DNA from: Kiritimatiellia bacterium
Lineage (GTDB): Bacteria; Verrucomicrobiota; Kiritimatiellia; UBA8416; YA12-FULL-48-11
Assembly (NCBI GenBank): GCA_028716365.1
Contig: JAQUPZ010000009.1
Span: 1-64,000, forward strand
Length of the DNA: 64,000 bases
Direction of reading: 5' to 3'
Under the pieces are notes generated by a model. That model saw only the letters and a program-made list of their open reading frames with translations, searched no databases and was not told the DNA's origin. Below, one piece after another: positions 27,629 through 36,053 of the stretch. The position numbers and the translations under genes were made by a program. Positions within the stretch are counted from its first letter, which is position 1. Each line of letters begins with the position of its first letter.

Positions 27629-28603
27629 TTATTTTACCACCATAGGCAGGGGTATCATTGTAACGACGAGATTGGCTTTGCCGTCTCGTTGTTTCTCACA
27701 CAGGGAGGCAATGGCGAGGACGTCCCTGGTATGACCGTCTGGTGTTCTTAATTCCAGCTTACCGAGCCATATGCCGTGTGTTGATGGCGATTGCAACAGC
27801 GCGATGGCCGATTCGTACGAAGTGCAGATCTCGCCGACGAAATGTTTCAGTATGTCTTTTTCTTCCTGGATATGCAGGAGTTTCAGCATGGCCGGGTTTG
27901 CATATTCTATCATTCCCTGTGAATCACAAATAATGATGCCCGCGCCTGTCCAGCGTAAAGCTTCAATTTCCATCTCATGTCTTTGACGTGCTTTCTCGCG
28001 CCGTTCCAGGTTGCGGATGGAAAGAATCAGATCACCTTCATTGAGCAGGTTTATGCGGCTGATTGCTATTTCTGCCGGAAATGTTGATTTATCCTTGCGG
28101 GTACATGATGCATTTACAACTGTAAATCTGCCTGATTCAGCGTAGGTTTTGATTTTCATCAGAACCCTGATCCCAAGTGCCGGGATAAGCTGGTCACACG
28201 GCATGTTCCAGAGTTCCATCGCATTATATCCGAAAAACTGTTCAGCCCGCTTGTTGCTTCCGATGACAGATCCCTTGGCATCAAAAATTACTACTCCATC
28301 ATATAAGCCGGTGAGAAGTGCTTCGTATAATTTTCTATCCTTGGAACGTTCTCTGTTCGCTTCAGTGATTGCCGGAGAAGTTTGGACTGGCCTTACAACA
28401 GAAGTCGGGCTTTTTAAGTCCATTGCCAGGGCTTCTCTTATCGCGGCCAGGGATTTCAGTGCCTCCTCGTTTGGAGTCATGGCTTTGGATGACGGAGATG
28501 GTGTTTCCGAAGTGGGGGAAGGCGTTTCCGGCTTCAGGGTATCCTGGTCTTTTTCTTTTTTATCCTGCCCGAACAAAAAACTCATTAAACTTTTATCTTT
28601 CAT
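27629..28603 (-). CDS. Double-PAS sensory protein without output domain
   Basis: 324 residues, with AAGGAA before ATG 28603. The first 70 residues are low-complexity (Ser/Thr/Pro/Glu/Lys), probably a flexible linker. PAS domain 1 (about 90-200) has YDGVVIFDAKGSVIGSNKRA and FFGYNAMELWNMPCDQLI. PAS domain 2 (about 215-320) has GAGIIICDSQGMIEYANPAM. There is no kinase, cyclase or DNA-binding domain and no membrane helix, so it is a cytoplasmic sensor that must pass its signal to a partner. It lies 45 bp downstream of the HU/zinc-ribbon gene on the same strand and is followed by a terminator, so the two genes form an operon and may act together. Confidence 0.75.
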   Translation of the reverse strand: MKDKSLMSFLFGQDKKEKDQDTLKPETPSPTSETPSPSSKAMTPNEEALKSLAAIREALAMDLKSPTSVVRPVQTSPAITEANRERSKDRKLYEALLTGLYDGVVIFDAKGSVIGSNKRAEQFFGYNAMELWNMPCDQLIPALGIRVLMKIKTYAESGRFTVVNASCTRKDKSTFPAEIAISRINLLNEGDLILSIRNLERREKARQRHEMEIEALRWTGAGIIICDSQGMIEYANPAMLKLLHIQEEKDILKHFVGEICTSYESAIALLQSPSTHGIWLGKLELRTPDGHTRDVLAIASLCEKQRDGKANLVVTMIPLPMVVK

Positions 28604-28648
28604 GAGTTCCTTAACCTAACAATATCTTCCTGATATACAGGATATCGT

Positions 28649-30175
28649 TTATTCCAGATCAGACAAGTCAATACGAATGGTCATGGAAGACATGTTTGCA
28701 CTTGGTGCCTGCTGGATAGCTGGTTTTGCAACAGGTTCATTAGAAGCCTCTGCGGTGAATGAGGCCGGCACATGCAGGGAAGATGCACATGTCGGACAGC
28801 TTGCATCCATGCCCATCATGTCTATTGGTGCTTCAATTTCCTGTCCACATGTCTGACATACAAAAATGATGAAGTCTGTACCGGCTGTTTTGGATGGGAT
28901 CTCCGGCTTCTTGCCGGTTCCTGCTTTAGCACTGGCTGCACTTTCTGAATCCTTCTTCCTGGAAGGAATAAGATTCCTTATCGAACAGAAAGGACATGTG
29001 CACATGCTGCCGGCGCTTGCCGGAGGCGCTGCGAGCATCGTTCCGCAGCTGATACAGTTAAACACAATCTGGCCGCCATCTCCTCCGAGAGATAGTGATG
29101 AGGAAGAGTCTGGTTGTGATGACGGGGTTTCTTTATGGTCGGGTTCTTCCTCGATGGAGAGGGATGAGAAAGAATCAGGTTGTGATGGAGGAATTTCCTT
29201 TTCTTCAGACGCAGCGGCAGCAGGCAGATCGGGGAAAGGAGGCGGTACCGATCCTTCCGGCATTTTATGAAAAACGAACTCTTCCTTGGGTTCTTCCCGT
29301 GCGTGTTTCATTTCTTCCAGAGGTTCGTTCTCAAACGGAGCTGGAATGCCGGCGATTTCTTCTACAGGTTTCTTTTCTTCCAGGGGTTTCTTTTCAAACG
29401 GGAGAGGAACGGCCGCTATTGTCTCTATAGATTTCTTTTCCTCCACCAGGGGGTTCTTTTCGAGCGGAGGTGAAATGTTAACTATCGGCTCCGTAAGCAT
29501 CTTTTCCGGCGGAGGAGGAATGGCAGCCATTTCTCCTTCAGACTTCTTTTCTTCCTGTAGTTTCTTTTCAAACGGAGATGGTATGTTAACTGTTTCTTCT
29601 ACAGGCTTCTTCTCCACCACGGGTCTTATTTCGACCGGAGGTGGAACATTAACTATCGGCGCCGTAAGTATCTTTTCCGGCGAAGGAGGAATGGCAGCCA
29701 TTTCTCCTTCAGACTTCTTTTCTTCCTGTGGTTTCTTTTCAAACGGAGATGGTATGTTAGCTGTTTCTTCTACAGGCTTCTTCTCCACCACGGGTCTTAT
29801 TTCGACCGGAGGTGGAACATTAACTATCGGCGCTATGGGTATCTTTTCAACCGGGGGGGCCGCATCAGCTATTACCTGTATGAGATTCTCGACCTTTGGG
29901 GTGATTATTTCCTTTGCCTTGCTGATGGGGATAACTTTCAGCACCTGCCGTTCTCCTATGAGCAATAATTTTCCTGTTGCAGGATTTCTTCGGCGGGAGG
30001 CTTTCTTCGTGATGACCTTGAGCTTGCAGATACCGGGGATAATGAAACCGTTTATGGCTTCACGGTAGGAGATTTCCGTCAGCTTGTTCAGGACATCCGC
30101 GACTTTGGTCTTATCCAGATTGGTGGCCGCCGCTATTTCGGCAATCAAGGCATTTTTTGACAGAGATTTATTCAT
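28649..30175 (-). CDS. HU-family DNA-binding domain fused to Pro/Glu repeats and two zinc ribbons
   Basis: 508 residues from ATG 30175 (AAGGA 10 bp upstream); the frame is open 20 codons further but without a ribosome-binding site. Residues 1-95 are a complete HU/IHF-type domain (KNALIAEIAAATNLDKTKVA, the arm motif RRRNPATGKLLLIG, and VLKVIPISKAKE). Residues about 100-340 are Pro/Glu/Lys-rich and contain a 57-residue unit repeated in tandem. Two CxxC...CxxC zinc ribbons follow (CISCG...CPFC near 374-395; CQTCGQ...CPTC near 440-462). The tail is short. HU proteins normally have about 90 residues, so this is an elongated nucleoid or transcription factor with extra nucleic-acid or protein-binding ends. 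It is the first gene of an operon with the PAS protein. Confidence 0.8.
   Translation of the reverse strand: MNKSLSKNALIAEIAAATNLDKTKVADVLNKLTEISYREAINGFIIPGICKLKVITKKASRRRNPATGKLLLIGERQVLKVIPISKAKEIITPKVENLIQVIADAAPPVEKIPIAPIVNVPPPVEIRPVVEKKPVEETANIPSPFEKKPQEEKKSEGEMAAIPPSPEKILTAPIVNVPPPVEIRPVVEKKPVEETVNIPSPFEKKLQEEKKSEGEMAAIPPPPEKMLTEPIVNISPPLEKNPLVEEKKSIETIAAVPLPFEKKPLEEKKPVEEIAGIPAPFENEPLEEMKHAREEPKEEFVFHKMPEGSVPPPFPDLPAAAASEEKEIPPSQPDSFSSLSIEEEPDHKETPSSQPDSSSSLSLGGDGGQIVFNCISCGTMLAAPPASAGSMCTCPFCSIRNLIPSRKKDSESAASAKAGTGKKPEIPSKTAGTDFIIFVCQTCGQEIEAPIDMMGMDASCPTCASSLHVPASFTAEASNEPVAKPAIQQAPSANMSSMTIRIDLSDLE
29520..29861. repeat. 171-bp tandem repeat inside the HU-fusion gene
   Basis: Two adjacent, nearly identical 171-bp units (29520-29690 and 29691-29861) keep the reading frame (57 codons each). 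More diverged partial units flank them at 29270-29519. Confidence 0.8.
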
Positions 30176-30316
30176 TGAACCATCATCCTTCGCGACCAAA
30201 AAAAGAGCAGTCTCACCGCCAGGTAAAACTACCACGCGATTAAAAGCTAGAAACCATATGACATTTAGTCAAACAATTTCTTGCTGTAAGCTGTATTTAC
30301 CGTCCAAGACGTGCCT

Positions 30317-30550
30317 TTATATCCTTGGCTTCCTTGATTTAGGCCATGTTTTGACTACATGCTTGAAAATCTCTTCTCCGAACAGCCTTTCGTCTCCAGC
30401 TGACTCATTGAAGTGGAAACCCACATAATAAAGGTCTGATGCATCCAGGGTCTTGTCTTTCTTGAGTTTGCCAAGAAGTTCTTCTTTGTTGTGACGGTAC
30501 AACGAAATAAATCCGCGAAGGGCATGATCCTCGGCTCTGAAGGTCCTTGG
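30317..30550 (-). pseudogene. C-terminal fragment of a truncated gene
   Basis: About 75 codons are open on the minus strand to TAA 30317-30319 (LYRHNKEELLGKLKKDKTLD, DLYYVGFHFNESAGDERLFG, FKHVVKTWPKSRK). The composition is that of a real soluble helical protein. Its 5' side is cut exactly where the mobile-element end CAGGGCTGA begins (30554), so the gene appears disrupted by the element. An ATG at 30502 could give a 61-residue product, but no ribosome-binding site is seen. The family is not recognised. The spacer 30176-30316 shows nothing else. Confidence 0.5.
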
Positions 30551-30553
30551 AGT

Positions 30554-30600
30554 CAGCCCTGAAGTTAGAAGTTAACTCTGCCACCGCAGGTCGAGTTGCG
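30554..30600. repeat. Mobile-element end, dispersed copy
   Basis: CAGCCCTGAAGTTAGAAGTT followed by AACTCTGCC matches the sequence at 27339-27366 (AGCTTTGCT there). It marks the junction between the truncated gene at 30317 and the GC-rich insert. Confidence 0.65.
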
Positions 30601-30623
30601 AAACGAGCAGCCCTGTATCGGCC

Positions 30624-32600
30624 TCATTTCACCATGATCAGCGCGTACTGCGAAAACGCGGGGAGGGCACCGTCCAGCGCGAGGGGTTTCACGGCGGAAT
30701 CGCCGCCGAAGGGTTCTTCGAATGTCGCCGTCGCACCGGGCGGCAAAACAAGCTTCGTCCCGGCGACCGGATGTGCGGGATCGTAGTTGACGAGGTGGAC
30801 GGCGATCGCGCCGGAGGCGAGGCGGCGGTATTCCGCGAAGACGTGCGGCGGGAGCCGTTCGAGGCGGACGGGCGGGGTCCAGCCGACCCGCGCGAGATCG
30901 GCCATCAGCGCCTTTCCGCCATCCTTCGGTGGCGACACCGTGTAGCGCCAGGCGAGATCCGCGCCGGGGATGAGGTCCGCCTGCGCACGCACCACCGCAT
31001 TCGGGAGTCCCTTCAGCCGCGGCAGGAAGGTGTTCTCGAAACGCTGCGCGTTCCAGTCGTCGTAACGGCCCGCGTCGCCGGTGACGACCAGTTTGCCGCC
31101 TTTTTCGGCGTAGCGGACGAGCGCCTCGATCTGCGCGTCGGAGAGCGAGACGAGGCCGGGCGTCACGATCACCTCCGTCCCTTCGGGCACCGTGAACGGA
31201 TTTTCAGGCGTGGAGACGAGGTACCCGTACGGCACGCGGTTGCGGAGGAATATCTCCTCGGCGGCGGTGACGCCCTGATGCGTCGCCTCGGAAAGTAATA
31301 CCTCCCGCTCGGGGTAGAAGATGCGCACGGAATGGACGGACGGGGACGAAAGCGCGTCGCGGTGCGATACGGCGAACGCGTTGAAGCGCGCGAGGAGCGG
31401 CTTGCGGCGGGCGAGGGTTTCGCGGTTTACGAAACCCGGTTCGGGACTCGGCGCGATGATCGTACGGTCCGTGGGGATGCCGCCGAAGACGAGGTCCTCC
31501 ACGAGCGGGAGGAGGTAGTTTTTCTCCCGTTCGTGGATGATCTTCGTGTCCGTGTCGCAGAGGGCGACGATGCGCTGGCCGGCGTCCTGCGCGTACTTGA
31601 GGTCGCGCACGCGGTTCGCGATCACGCCGCCCGCGCGCACTTCGGGGAAGTTCGCGTTCTGCATGATGATGAAATCGAACGCGCGGCAGAGCTCGGCCAT
31701 GTTCTGCGCGCAATGAAGGTAGCGCGAACGGCTGCGGTAGGGGGAGGGGTTGCCGGAGACGATGGCGTCCGGCTTCACGCTCTTGATATGGGCGCGGAGG
31801 CGCATCAGAAGCGCGGTCATCGTGTCGCAGCGCCAGCGGCACCACTCCTGCAGGACGGGGTCCTTCACGTCGAGATGCGGTAGCGTCTTCACGTCCACGC
31901 GCGGGAGGAGCATGTCGCCGAGATGGTCGAAACCGAAGCGTTCGGCTGAGTTCGGAATCTTGAGGAGATGTTCGCGGAAGGCCTTTTCGCAGCGCGGGCA
32001 ATAGCAGGGCTCGTCAAAGACGTTGTCGAACATGATGCCGTCGAAGCCGCCTTCCGCGAGGGCGATGGTGCACATCCGCTTGATGTACTCCTCCCATTCG
32101 CGGCAGTTGAGGCAGGGGATCCAGCGGAAGTACTGTCCGTTGTATCCGCCGTAGAGGTTGTGGCGGCCGAGGTAGTCGTAGCCGGACCAGTCGGCGATCT
32201 GCGGGATCTCGCGCTTCATCGCCTCGGGGTAGAGCGTGGCAAACTGCACGTAGGCGAGAGCGGTGACGCCGTGGGCGTGGCAGTTCCGCACGAACTTCTT
32301 CACGTTCGGGAAGTCTTTCTTCTCCTCTTCCCAGCCCATACCCTTGTAGAAGCGGGAGTGGAGGAAGTTGAGCCCGAGCTCCTCCATCAGGGCGGGCGAT
32401 TCGGCGTCGAACCAGTCGAGCCATGGCTTCACCCACCGCGCGTTGCCGTCGATGCCGCCCGTGCAGTTCTTCCCCACGCGGCGGTACATCGTGTACGGCT
32501 CGTGCGCGCCGAACGTCCAGCGCGTGGCGATCGGGTCGATCTCCGCCGCCGCCGCGGCCAGCGCGGCGCAGCACATCAGAATCGCATATGTTTTTTTCAT
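30624..32600 (-). CDS. Secreted GH42-like putative glycosidase on GC-rich insert
   Basis: 658 residues. The signal peptide (TYAILMCCAALAAAAA) is followed by a barrel (about 60-400) with GGFDGIMFDNVFDEPCYCPRCEKAF. The acidic strand end followed by a cysteine cluster is typical of GH42-like beta-galactosidase barrels and their putative relatives. The part from about 420 to 560 resembles the beta-galactosidase trimerisation or glutamine-amidotransferase-like domain (VRIFYPEREVLLSEATHQ, GTEVIVTPGLVSLSDAQIEA, YAEKGGKLVVTGDAG), and a small C-terminal beta domain follows. It probably acts on extracellular glycans. The codon third positions are strongly GC-biased, far above all neighbours. The start lies 7 bp after the stop of a broken acyltransferase gene and has no ribosome-binding site of its own. 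Confidence 0.7.
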   Translation of the reverse strand: MKKTYAILMCCAALAAAAAEIDPIATRWTFGAHEPYTMYRRVGKNCTGGIDGNARWVKPWLDWFDAESPALMEELGLNFLHSRFYKGMGWEEEKKDFPNVKKFVRNCHAHGVTALAYVQFATLYPEAMKREIPQIADWSGYDYLGRHNLYGGYNGQYFRWIPCLNCREWEEYIKRMCTIALAEGGFDGIMFDNVFDEPCYCPRCEKAFREHLLKIPNSAERFGFDHLGDMLLPRVDVKTLPHLDVKDPVLQEWCRWRCDTMTALLMRLRAHIKSVKPDAIVSGNPSPYRSRSRYLHCAQNMAELCRAFDFIIMQNANFPEVRAGGVIANRVRDLKYAQDAGQRIVALCDTDTKIIHEREKNYLLPLVEDLVFGGIPTDRTIIAPSPEPGFVNRETLARRKPLLARFNAFAVSHRDALSSPSVHSVRIFYPEREVLLSEATHQGVTAAEEIFLRNRVPYGYLVSTPENPFTVPEGTEVIVTPGLVSLSDAQIEALVRYAEKGGKLVVTGDAGRYDDWNAQRFENTFLPRLKGLPNAVVRAQADLIPGADLAWRYTVSPPKDGGKALMADLARVGWTPPVRLERLPPHVFAEYRRLASGAIAVHLVNYDPAHPVAGTKLVLPPGATATFEEPFGGDSAVKPLALDGALPAFSQYALIMVK

Positions 32601-32607
32601 GGTCTTG

Positions 32608-32794
32608 TCACACTTTCAGGAACGTGTTCTTGCGGTAGAGGTACCGGAGGACGAGCCATTCCACCACCTGGCCCATTGAGGATCGTGAAGCGTTCCCAGT
32701 TCGGATCGCCGCCTAATTCGGCCACGCCCGAGAAAAAGAACTTCGATATCCCCCGGAAATTCACCACGCGCATCATCAGGTAGATCGGGTTGGT
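32608..32794 (-). pseudogene. Broken C-terminus of a membrane acyltransferase-like gene
   Basis: The minus strand reads NPIYLMMRVVNFRGISKFFF, then GVAELGGDPNWERFTILNG, and after a one-base frameshift near 32675 continues VVEWLVLRYLYRKNTFLKV to TGA 32608-32610. This ending resembles the last helix and tail of DUF5009/heparan-alpha-glucosaminide N-acetyltransferase-like proteins. The N-terminal part is missing: at about 32795 the sequence changes abruptly to a conserved leader. It shares the high GC of the glycosidase gene that follows 7 bp later, so both came together. Confidence 0.55.
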
Positions 32795-32796
32795 TA

Positions 32797-32880
32797 GGTT
32801 ATAAGAAATTACTTTTTTGTCATAGGCAGAAACCATAATTATTCTTGCCTTGCCCTACCCGCCCCGTCTAGCCCGAGCCC
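32797..32880 (-). promoter_or_regulatory. Conserved minus-strand leader, copy 1 (gene replaced)
   Basis: This stretch matches 40091-40180, the 5' end and leader of the DUF6067-like gene. The match includes the ATG and the first codons (MVSAYDKKVISYNL here, MVYANVTKAISYNY there). Here the coding part after codon 14 has been replaced by the GC-rich insert. The rest of the spacer up to 33110 is AT-rich and unassigned. Confidence 0.6.
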
Positions 32881-33112
32881 GGTCAGGGACTCCCGGCAGG
32901 AGGGTTTAGTAACGATGGGTGGATTAAAATTTAATTTTCAGTAAACTTCAAGGTATTCTTTCATTACAATTCCCAAATTCATCCGGCAATTGAAGGATAT
33001 GCCAATGTGAAAGCGGGTTGTGGCCAAATTTAAAGGGTATCAAGACAAACCTCAACAGGACCGGGGGTCCTTGGGGATCCTTATAAACCCAGCAGTTTAT
33101 TGTAGAAAATTC

Positions 33113-33200
33113 TGGATGGATATTGATCAGGAAGTTTTTGTCTGGTAAAAAGCAAACAACATTGCTTTTGTTTCATTAAACCCAACCATGGAGATTGCAC
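33113..33200 (+). promoter_or_regulatory. Conserved leader with recurring motif, copy 2
   Basis: The sequence from CTGGATGGATATTGATCA through TTTGTCTGGTAAAAAGCAAA to the ribosome-binding site GGAGATTGCAC matches 40257-40343 closely. AAACAA and TTGTTT can form a small hairpin just before the start codon. Confidence 0.65.
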
Positions 33201-35873
33201 ATGTCTAATTCACGTGTATTTCAATTTGTCTCATGTATTGTTTTTACTCTATTGGTTATTCCCGTCTTTGCGGCGGAACTAATCATCGCCGAAAACGGGA
33301 AGAGCGATTACCAGATAGTGATCCCTGACAAAAGCAAGGAAGAGATCGTTGATAACTGGCTTCTCATGGCCGCGAAGCTGACGCAGGCGGCGTTTGAAAA
33401 GAACGGTTTCAAGATCGAAATCGTGAAGGAGTGCGCGAAGGCGCAGGACAAACCCGGTATCTACCTCGGCGCGACCGGATTCACAAAGCAGAACGGCATA
33501 AAGGTCGAACAGCACGATGACTGGACGTATTACATCAAGGCCATCGGCAAGGATCTTATCATCGCCGGAAACGACAAGCAGGATCCTTCCAAGACCATCC
33601 GGGGTACAAAAACGCCGCTCGCGCTGCTCGGAACGGTCAAAGGCGTCTGCGATTTTCTGCGCGAATACGCCGGAGTACGCTTCCTTTTCCTGAACATGGG
33701 CCAAAGCATGGGATTGAACGCATTCAACAAAGACGGCTCCCTCAAGATAGATACGAGGAGCATAGCTTTTACTCCGGTGGAAAAGATCGCGGTACCGGAA
33801 AAACTCACCCTTAAAAAGACACCGATGATGCGCGCCAACTATGATGTCGCGTATGAGACTTTCTATTACATCGCGATGAACTTTTTCCCGCCACTGAACG
33901 ACATCGAGGGGGCTGACGTCGTCTGGTACAAAGCCGTTCCGCCGGCCGAGTATGCCAAAAGCCATCCGGAATATTTCGCGCTGACCAAGGACGGAAAACG
34001 CGCGTGCGACCTGAAACTGCCTTTTGATTCCGACATGCAGTATTGCGTGGTGAATAAAGGCGTACAGGACCTTATGTACAAAGAAGCCGAAAAACTGATC
34101 ACGAACGGTGCAAAAACGATCGTGATCTCTACTCTGGACGCCTATCAGCTTTGCCGCTGTAACTGTGAAGAATGCAGCAGGTTTTTCGGGATAAAGGCGG
34201 AATCCTGGGAACAGATCCGCGCAAGGGGTGATTCCGGCAAACTTTGGCAGGCATATTTCAACATAACAGAACGGATACGAAAGAAATATCCGGATGTTAA
34301 AATCGTTTTACTTAACTATCAGGACACCCCGGTATCCGCAAAGGTGATAAAGAAATTTCCAAAGAATGTGATTGTAAAGATACAGTTTGCCTCGCAGTTG
34401 GATTTTGACAGGCTCAAAGGCGTTGAATTTCCTGCGGGGATCTGCGGCTTCGAAGAGACCTTCACCGGATTCGGGCAGGCCGGGCCATATCTGCCGGAAC
34501 GGACGCCCGAACACATCGCGGAAGTCGTGCAGGCCATGGCGCGCAACAACGTGAAATGGTCCATGCGGGACGGATCGATGGGCTATGTGCGCGGGATGCA
34601 GGCCCCGGCATACTACGTCTACGGCCGCATGATGGATGATCCCTCGGCCGACTGGAAGGTCATATACAATGAGTTCTGCACAGCCGCATTCGGCAACACC
34701 GCATCGCAGATGACAAGGTTCTTCGACCTCCTGCACATGCAGATAGCGGTCTATTCCGACTTCTTCGGAGTCTTCATGCCCGCCTGGAACCGCAAGTATT
34801 CCCGTTCCACCTATCACGACAGCAAGTGGCACGTGATGAGTATGTATACGCCGGAATATTGCGCCGATGCGGAATCGCTCCTGAGCTCGGCGGAAAAGGC
34901 GGCGAAGGACCCGGACGTGAAGGCGAGGCTCCATCTCATCAGGATAGAGTTCGACTACATCAGCAAGATGTCGAGGATCTTCTATCTTCAGAACGCCTGG
35001 ACAATGAATCCCTCCAGGGCGAACCTGGATCCGCTCGTCGACGCGATAGACGATTGGCACGCTGATCTTGAAAAACTCGCCGGCGGCACCGGCAGAAACG
35101 CCTTCAAACCATTGAGCGACTGGCCTGAAATGCGTCCTTTCAGCGGCCATTTCTACAGTCATGCGGCGCTTCAAAGCGAGGGTTACCAACAGCAGTGGAA
35201 TAAAACGTGCCTTAACTGGGACACGCAGGCGATCCGCGCCGGCATCCTGACCGACAAGCACCAGCTCAAGGTCGCCGCGGTCGAAGAAGCACCCGGAATC
35301 ACCTCGAAGGCATGGGAGAACGTGCCTGCGTCGTTCTTCAAGGACCGCGGCGGCATGTCGTTTGCCAATGTGAAGACGACCTTGAAAGCCCTCCGCGACA
35401 GGGACAATCTCTATATCCGCATTGAAAGCCTGTACCCGTCGCAACACCCGGAGGACATGTTCAAGAAAGAGCCCGACGGAAATATATTCAATCAGGAATA
35501 CGTCGAGCTGGGGATAATGCCGCCTGGATCGGACGGAAAGGTCTACAGGTTGGCGGCCAGCCCTGTCGCAGACTCGCACTACGATTCAGTCTTTGCGCCT
35601 GGCAAAGGGAACCGCATGGCCGAGGACGTGAAGTGGAACGGCAAGTGGGAGTTCGCATTCAGGACCAACATGGAAAAAGGCCTTTGGAATCAACCTGAAA
35701 GAATCTGGACGGCGTGGTTCAGGATCCCGTTCTCCGACTTCGGCGCCAAGGCACCGGCAGCAGGAGAGGTCTGGGGTTTCAATGCGGCCAGGAACAGGAT
35801 CGGCCGGTATATGCTCTGGAGCGATGCCCATGATGTAACGGACGTAAAGGCGTTCGGCGAGCTCATTTTCTGA
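33201..35873 (+). CDS. Secreted DUF4838 glucuronidase-like protein with C-terminal CBM9-like domain
   Basis: 890 residues from ATG 33201 (GGAGA at 33190-33194); a TTG two codons upstream would overlap the ribosome-binding site. The signal peptide is about 1-25. Residues 25-180 resemble the N-terminal domain of GH67/GH20 enzymes (IYLGATGF, VKGVCDFLREYAGVRFLF). DUF4838 follows (HPEYFALTKDGKRACDLKLP; CRCNCEECSRFFG; NVIVKIQFASQLDF; ARNNVKWSMRDGSMGYVRGM). The last 190 residues look like a CBM9-type sugar-binding sandwich (SKAWENVPASFF; DRDNLYIRIESLYP; FRIPFSDFG). It probably acts on uronate-containing polysaccharides outside the cell. It shares its leader sequence with the PL11 gene at 40344, so the two may be co-regulated. 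Confidence 0.75.
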   Translation: MSNSRVFQFVSCIVFTLLVIPVFAAELIIAENGKSDYQIVIPDKSKEEIVDNWLLMAAKLTQAAFEKNGFKIEIVKECAKAQDKPGIYLGATGFTKQNGIKVEQHDDWTYYIKAIGKDLIIAGNDKQDPSKTIRGTKTPLALLGTVKGVCDFLREYAGVRFLFLNMGQSMGLNAFNKDGSLKIDTRSIAFTPVEKIAVPEKLTLKKTPMMRANYDVAYETFYYIAMNFFPPLNDIEGADVVWYKAVPPAEYAKSHPEYFALTKDGKRACDLKLPFDSDMQYCVVNKGVQDLMYKEAEKLITNGAKTIVISTLDAYQLCRCNCEECSRFFGIKAESWEQIRARGDSGKLWQAYFNITERIRKKYPDVKIVLLNYQDTPVSAKVIKKFPKNVIVKIQFASQLDFDRLKGVEFPAGICGFEETFTGFGQAGPYLPERTPEHIAEVVQAMARNNVKWSMRDGSMGYVRGMQAPAYYVYGRMMDDPSADWKVIYNEFCTAAFGNTASQMTRFFDLLHMQIAVYSDFFGVFMPAWNRKYSRSTYHDSKWHVMSMYTPEYCADAESLLSSAEKAAKDPDVKARLHLIRIEFDYISKMSRIFYLQNAWTMNPSRANLDPLVDAIDDWHADLEKLAGGTGRNAFKPLSDWPEMRPFSGHFYSHAALQSEGYQQQWNKTCLNWDTQAIRAGILTDKHQLKVAAVEEAPGITSKAWENVPASFFKDRGGMSFANVKTTLKALRDRDNLYIRIESLYPSQHPEDMFKKEPDGNIFNQEYVELGIMPPGSDGKVYRLAASPVADSHYDSVFAPGKGNRMAEDVKWNGKWEFAFRTNMEKGLWNQPERIWTAWFRIPFSDFGAKAPAAGEVWGFNAARNRIGRYMLWSDAHDVTDVKAFGELIF

Positions 35874-35991
35874 GAGTTGCAAGCGGCCTCATGGGGACAA
35901 GCCTCCTATCCCTTTACAACGCGCTCATGCAAGTGAAAGGGAGCATATCCGAGAATCTTAGTGTATTCTGTCGCAGACGGATGTTTATAGG

Positions 35992-36042
35992 AAAGTTCTT
36001 GTCTGGTAAGAAGCAAACGGCCTTGTATTTGTTTCGTTAAAC
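35992..36042 (+). promoter_or_regulatory. Recurring leader motif, copy 3 (orphan)
   Basis: TTGTCTGGTAAGAAGCAAAC followed by TTTGTTTCGTTAAA is the same motif as at 33132 and 40270. No plus-strand gene follows; the next gene ends here on the minus strand. It may be the leftover leader of a lost gene, or a processing or termination signal for the DUF4838 gene 119 bp upstream. Confidence 0.5.
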
Positions 36043-36053
36043 CTTTGGGTCTA

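Noticed and set aside
29520..29861. Possible CRISPR-like array
   Set aside because: The units are 171 bp, directly adjacent, without spacers, and lie in frame inside a gene.
29286..30068. 260-codon plus-strand frame with Ser/Phe/Gly repeats
   Set aside because: It is the reverse complement of the repeat region of the HU-fusion gene; the repeats belong to the coding strand there.
31332..32783. Long open frames on the plus strand and in another minus frame in the GC-rich insert
   Set aside because: High GC removes stop codons by chance; only the 30624-32600 minus frame has a signal peptide and family motifs.
32597..32836. A functional 79-residue minus-strand protein
   Set aside because: It joins the first codons of one gene family to the frameshifted tail of another; I list the pieces as a leader copy and a pseudogene instead.
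34308..35579. 423-codon minus-strand open frame
   Set aside because: It is opposite the DUF4838 gene and rich in His/Arg/Val as expected for a shadow frame; no start signal.
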